Part shown: positions 6,465-8,689 of the stretch, piece after piece | Numbering within the stretch: the stretch's first letter is position 1 | Layout: each line of letters starts with the position of its first letter | Assembly: GCA_964539045.1 (NCBI GenBank) | Contig: CAZIHW010000038.1 | Span: 1-8,689 of the forward strand | Origin: UBA1227 sp964539045 | Lineage (GTDB): Bacteria > Bacillota > Clostridia > Oscillospirales > Acutalibacteraceae | DNA length: 8,689 nucleotides | Direction: 5' to 3' | Notes under the pieces: generated by a model | Database searches by the model: none | What the model saw: only the letters and a program-made list of their open reading frames with translations | Told to the model about the DNA's origin: nothing | Program-made: the position numbers and the translations under genes

Positions 6465-7409
6465 CTCTGCGGAAGAAGTCTTTAAAACAGCCTTCCCGTC
6501 AGATACCGAAACAAGATAATATGCGGATGTGACATTGGCCTTATCTACCCTGAGCAGATAATAAAGAGACCCGTTTGACTCTGCCAGTCCCTCACAATCC
6601 ACATGTACTCCTGACTTTTCCGAGCCCGCAACAGCATGAACCGCAGCCTCCGCCTCCGCTTCTGTCACGGTCTTTTTGTCAAGCCCCACAAGGAGCATAT
6701 CTTCATTCAAGTCGTCCCTGACAGTGTCATACATAAGAAATGTTCCGTTTGAATAATCCTTTAGCGAAACATGAAGCTTCCCGTCATCAGTCGGCTCATA
6801 AACCATAGACCTCTTAAGCACCGGTGCATAACTGTCATCAAAGGTATATACCCTGTACTCTCCGGCAGCAGCGCCGTTTGAGATGCGTGTAACAACAAGA
6901 GATGCTTCGCTGTCTACAGAATAGTCAGAGAAGCTGTTGTCCCCGCCCTTCACGGATTCCGTAAACTTATTTTCTTCCGAAGCCCAAAGCCAGATGTTAT
7001 AGGACATATTGGAGCCGGAATATCTATCATACAAAACAACTAAGTCCTTGTATCCGTCCGAGTTTATATCCTCAAAGCTTATGAGACTATTCTCAGCAAA
7101 TGTTGAAGCCTCCAAAGTTGATTTGAGATTGAGAACTTGAACCTTCTTGCCGCCTCTTGTAATCGTAGCGGTAAAAGTGTGAAGTCCGTTTTTATCCTTC
7201 TTCTCCGGATACTCAATCGAAAGCTCGAGTTTATCTGCGTCATCATCGGAGAGACTTTCCGAATATGTATGTGTGTAAACCTCATTTGAAGAGGTTGTTT
7301 TTTCTCCCGTGACCTTCTCACTTCGACAAGACGTAAGGACCAAAGAAAAAGACAACAGGAGAACAACTAAACACATGCACCTTGCGATGTATTTGATTTT
7401 TATATCCAT
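6456..7409 (-). CDS. Lipoprotein with XAC2610-like/FG-GAP-type calcium-loop motif
   Basis: This is a 317-residue predicted lipoprotein, exported and anchored to the outer face of the cytoplasmic membrane. Residues 4-10 are positively charged (K4, K6, R10), a hydrophobic core spans about 12-25, and the lipobox LTSC ends at C28, the likely lipidated cysteine. A Ser/Thr/Lys-rich linker follows. The motif FEDINSDGYKDLVVL (112-126), then SYNIWLW (136-142), resembles XAC2610-type and FG-GAP/VCBS repeats in which a D-x-[DN]-x-DG loop binds calcium. The rest is beta-rich and acidic with no catalytic motif I recognise. It starts 18 bases after the pdxY stop, with AGGG upstream, and so appears to be the last gene of the EamA-pdxY operon. 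No terminator is seen after it. Export is confident, domain assignment moderate, function unknown. Confidence 0.8.
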   Translation of the reverse strand: MDIKIKYIARCMCLVVLLLSFSLVLTSCRSEKVTGEKTTSSNEVYTHTYSESLSDDDADKLELSIEYPEKKDKNGLHTFTATITRGGKKVQVLNLKSTLEASTFAENSLISFEDINSDGYKDLVVLYDRYSGSNMSYNIWLWASEENKFTESVKGGDNSFSDYSVDSEASLVVTRISNGAAAGEYRVYTFDDSYAPVLKRSMVYEPTDDGKLHVSLKDYSNGTFLMYDTVRDDLNEDMLLVGLDKKTVTEAEAEAAVHAVAGSEKSGVHVDCEGLAESNGSLYYLLRVDKANVTSAYYLVSVSDGKAVLKTSSAELI

Positions 7410-7427
7410 AACAAAATTCCCTGCTTA

Positions 7428-8270
7428 TCAGCACTTTCCCAAAAGTCTTAAATAGGTCGGTATGGACGCCTCGAAGTTTACTCCGTACCACTTATAATCA
7501 GGATCATCCATAGTCTTCTTTATGCAATCAAGAGTGTAGTCAACTGCAACCTTCAGTGCATCGGATACGCTCATGTCGTTCATGAGTGCACCGGTAAATG
7601 AAGAGGCAAATATATCGCCGGTTCCATGGAAGCTCACAGGCATTCTCTCATTGTAATACTCAAAGAAGCTGTCCTTCTCCCTATCATAGCACATAACGCC
7701 GAGTTTTCCCTCTTCAAAGCTCATACCGGTAAGGACACTGTAACGCGGGCCGAGATCTGCAAGCCTTTTCAGGATGTCCTCTATATACTCCCTCGTGTAA
7801 CCTTCTGCAATGTACTTTTCTCCGAGCATAAAGCAAGCTTCCGTAAGATTAGGAACGATTACATCGGCCTTTGAGCAGAGCTTTGCCATAGTCTTTGCGA
7901 ACTCCTCGGTAAAGCCCTTGTAGAGCACACCGTTATCCGCCATAGCCGGGTCTGCTACTATGATGTTTGTTTCACTCTTATAGTCATCGAAGAATTCAGA
8001 AACAAGGTCTATCTGCTCAAATGATCCGAGATATCCCGTATAGATAGCATCAAAAGTGAACTCCTCTTTCTTCCAATGATCTGATATGGGCTTTATATCC
8101 TCTGTCAGATCTCTGAATGTAAAGCCTCCCTGAAAAGCTGTATGTGTAGATAAAACCGCTGTAGGGAGCACCGCCGTTTCTACACCTGCGGCGGAAATAA
8201 TAGGAAGCGCCACTGTAAGCGAACACTTTCCGACACATGATATATCCTGAATAGATACTACTCTTTTCAT
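7428..8270 (-). CDS. pdxY: Pyridoxamine/pyridoxal kinase (PdxY/PdxK-like, ribokinase fold)
   Basis: This 280-residue cytoplasmic kinase likely phosphorylates pyridoxal, pyridoxamine or pyridoxine with ATP, salvaging vitamin B6 toward pyridoxal phosphate. The N-terminal SIQDISCVGKCSLTVALPI (6-24) and LPTAVLSTHTAF (35-46) are typical of PdxY/PdxK-like enzymes. DPAMADNG (107-114), PNLTEA (140-145) and the anion-hole/catalytic motif HGTGD (215-219), with D219 as the base, are all present. Length is normal (about 280-290). The ATG at 8270 overlaps the stop of the upstream transporter as ATGA, and AAGGAGG at 8281-8287 lies inside the transporter reading frame, implying coupled translation. The lipoprotein gene follows after 18 bases. 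The kinase family is clear; the exact B6 vitamer preference, and whether an HMP-type substrate is also accepted, cannot be read from sequence. Confidence 0.92.
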   Translation of the reverse strand: MKRVVSIQDISCVGKCSLTVALPIISAAGVETAVLPTAVLSTHTAFQGGFTFRDLTEDIKPISDHWKKEEFTFDAIYTGYLGSFEQIDLVSEFFDDYKSETNIIVADPAMADNGVLYKGFTEEFAKTMAKLCSKADVIVPNLTEACFMLGEKYIAEGYTREYIEDILKRLADLGPRYSVLTGMSFEEGKLGVMCYDREKDSFFEYYNERMPVSFHGTGDIFASSFTGALMNDMSVSDALKVAVDYTLDCIKKTMDDPDYKWYGVNFEASIPTYLRLLGKC

Positions 8271-8689
8271 TTTGAAAGAGCCTCCTTTTTACCATCATTT
8301 TTATCATCACAAGTTGAGTTGCAAGTAGATTTATAAGTTGATTTGCTTGGGATTTGCGATAGTATAACGGCCGCAAACATTACTACGCAGCCTATGTATT
8401 CTCTGGGTAATAGCCTCTCCTTAAGAAGAAACGCACCGGCGAGAGTTGCAAACACGGATTCCATACAAAGGAGCAATGAAACAACAGTCGGATTGGCATC
8501 CTTTTGGGAGATAATCTGCAATGTATATGCTACGCCGCTTGAAAGAACGCCTGTGTAAAGAATCGGAACAGCGGCCGCTTTCAATACCTCCACTGGAGGT
8601 ATATCTTCAAACAACAACATCAAAATGCCCGAGAGTATGGCAACAACCGTGAATTGAACATACGACAGCTTGACACCGTCAACATAAGT
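8267..8689 (-). CDS. EamA/DMT-superfamily membrane transporter, C-terminal part (cut by window edge)
   Basis: The frame is open to the right edge: 140 residues plus stop are visible, the C-terminal half of a protein usually near 300 residues. It starts within VDGVKLSYVQF, the common opening of the second EamA domain. About four membrane segments follow: roughly residues 10-27, 36-58, 68-91 and 97-113 counted from the edge. The segment NPTVVSLLLCMESVFATLAG followed by FLLKERL is the typical EamA ending, with the conserved Glu before the last helices. The last 26 or so residues form a hydrophilic tail containing a K/N-S-T-Y/C repeat. The true start lies outside the window; an internal TTG at 8623 is not the start. 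It is translationally coupled to pdxY, which hints at transport of a B6 vitamer or related amine, but DMT substrates cannot be deduced from sequence. Confidence 0.88.
   Translation of the reverse strand, partial: TYVDGVKLSYVQFTVVAILSGILMLLFEDIPPVEVLKAAAVPILYTGVLSSGVAYTLQIISQKDANPTVVSLLLCMESVFATLAGAFLLKERLLPREYIGCVVMFAAVILSQIPSKSTYKSTCNSTCDDKNDGKKEALSK
8281..8287 (-). promoter_or_regulatory. Ribosome binding site of pdxY inside the transporter gene
   Basis: The minus strand reads AAGGAGG, 10 bases before the pdxY ATG at 8270. It encodes Lys-Glu-Ala of the transporter tail at the same time. Together with the ATGA stop/start overlap it supports the chosen pdxY start and coupled translation. Confidence 0.8.
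8309..8344 (-). repeat. Three 12-bp tandem repeats in the transporter C-terminal tail
   Basis: On the minus strand AAATCAACTTAT (8333-8344), AAATCTACTTGC (8321-8332) and AACTCAACTTGT (8309-8320) are head to tail and in frame. They encode KSTY, KSTC and NSTC. The units differ at only a few positions. This looks like a small in-frame expansion after the last membrane helix, a type of tract whose copy number can vary between strains. Confidence 0.75.

Noticed and set aside
8050..8376. Minus-strand frame of 108 codons overlapping pdxY and the transporter tail
   Set aside because: It overlaps two well-supported genes in another frame and its translation has no recognisable domain.
8267..8623. TTG at 8623 as the start of a 118-residue transporter
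   Set aside because: The frame continues upstream to the window edge with typical EamA sequence, so the gene is cut by the edge rather than short.

Overview
The window looks like part of the genome of an anaerobic, acetogenic Firmicute, probably a gut clostridium of the Lachnospiraceae or a relative. This rests on four things: a bacterial-type Wood-Ljungdahl core (CO dehydrogenase, its nickel-loading ATPase and acetyl-CoA synthase), strong GGAGG-type ribosome sites, AT-rich spacers with sigma-A-like promoters, and a Gram-positive style lipoprotein. The placement is inference; no marker gene or RNA gene is present. All seven genes are on the minus strand, so transcription runs from high to low coordinates. 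I see no convincing plus-strand gene, RNA gene, CRISPR array, insertion sequence or prophage sequence. No gene-free stretch exceeds about 205 bases.

Right-hand block (8689 down to 6456): the C-terminal half of an EamA/DMT-family membrane transporter, cut by the window edge, overlaps a pyridoxamine/pyridoxal kinase (pdxY) by 4 bases. An XAC2610-like lipoprotein follows after 18 bases. This is a tight operon whose start lies outside the window. A vitamin B6 salvage or efflux theme is possible but unproven.

Middle block (6464 down to 4619): a single-gene unit. A sigma-A-type promoter (TTGATT, 17 bases, TATAAT) has its -35 box inside the last codons and first stop base of the lipoprotein gene. 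It drives a 567-residue DUF362 protein with a Cys-rich C-terminal half and a short His-rich tail. A strong intrinsic terminator (11-bp perfect stem plus T tract) closes the unit.

Left-hand block (about 4600 down to 1, running off the window): cooS/acsA (CODH catalytic subunit), cooC/acsF (P-loop ATPase for nickel insertion) and acsB (acetyl-CoA synthase, missing only its C-terminal end). An AT-rich leader upstream of cooS holds an extended -10 element, an adjoining 15-bp palindrome and a small hairpin. CODH reduces CO2 to CO, and ACS joins this CO to a corrinoid-borne methyl group and CoA to make acetyl-CoA. CooC-type ATPases load nickel into these enzymes. The corrinoid protein and methyltransferase genes (acsC, acsD, acsE) are not in the window and may lie beyond the left edge.

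The best candidate for something undescribed is the DUF362 protein: a Cys/His-rich protein of unknown function encoded directly before two nickel-iron-sulfur enzymes but with its own promoter and terminator. A role in metal or cluster handling is a hypothesis only.
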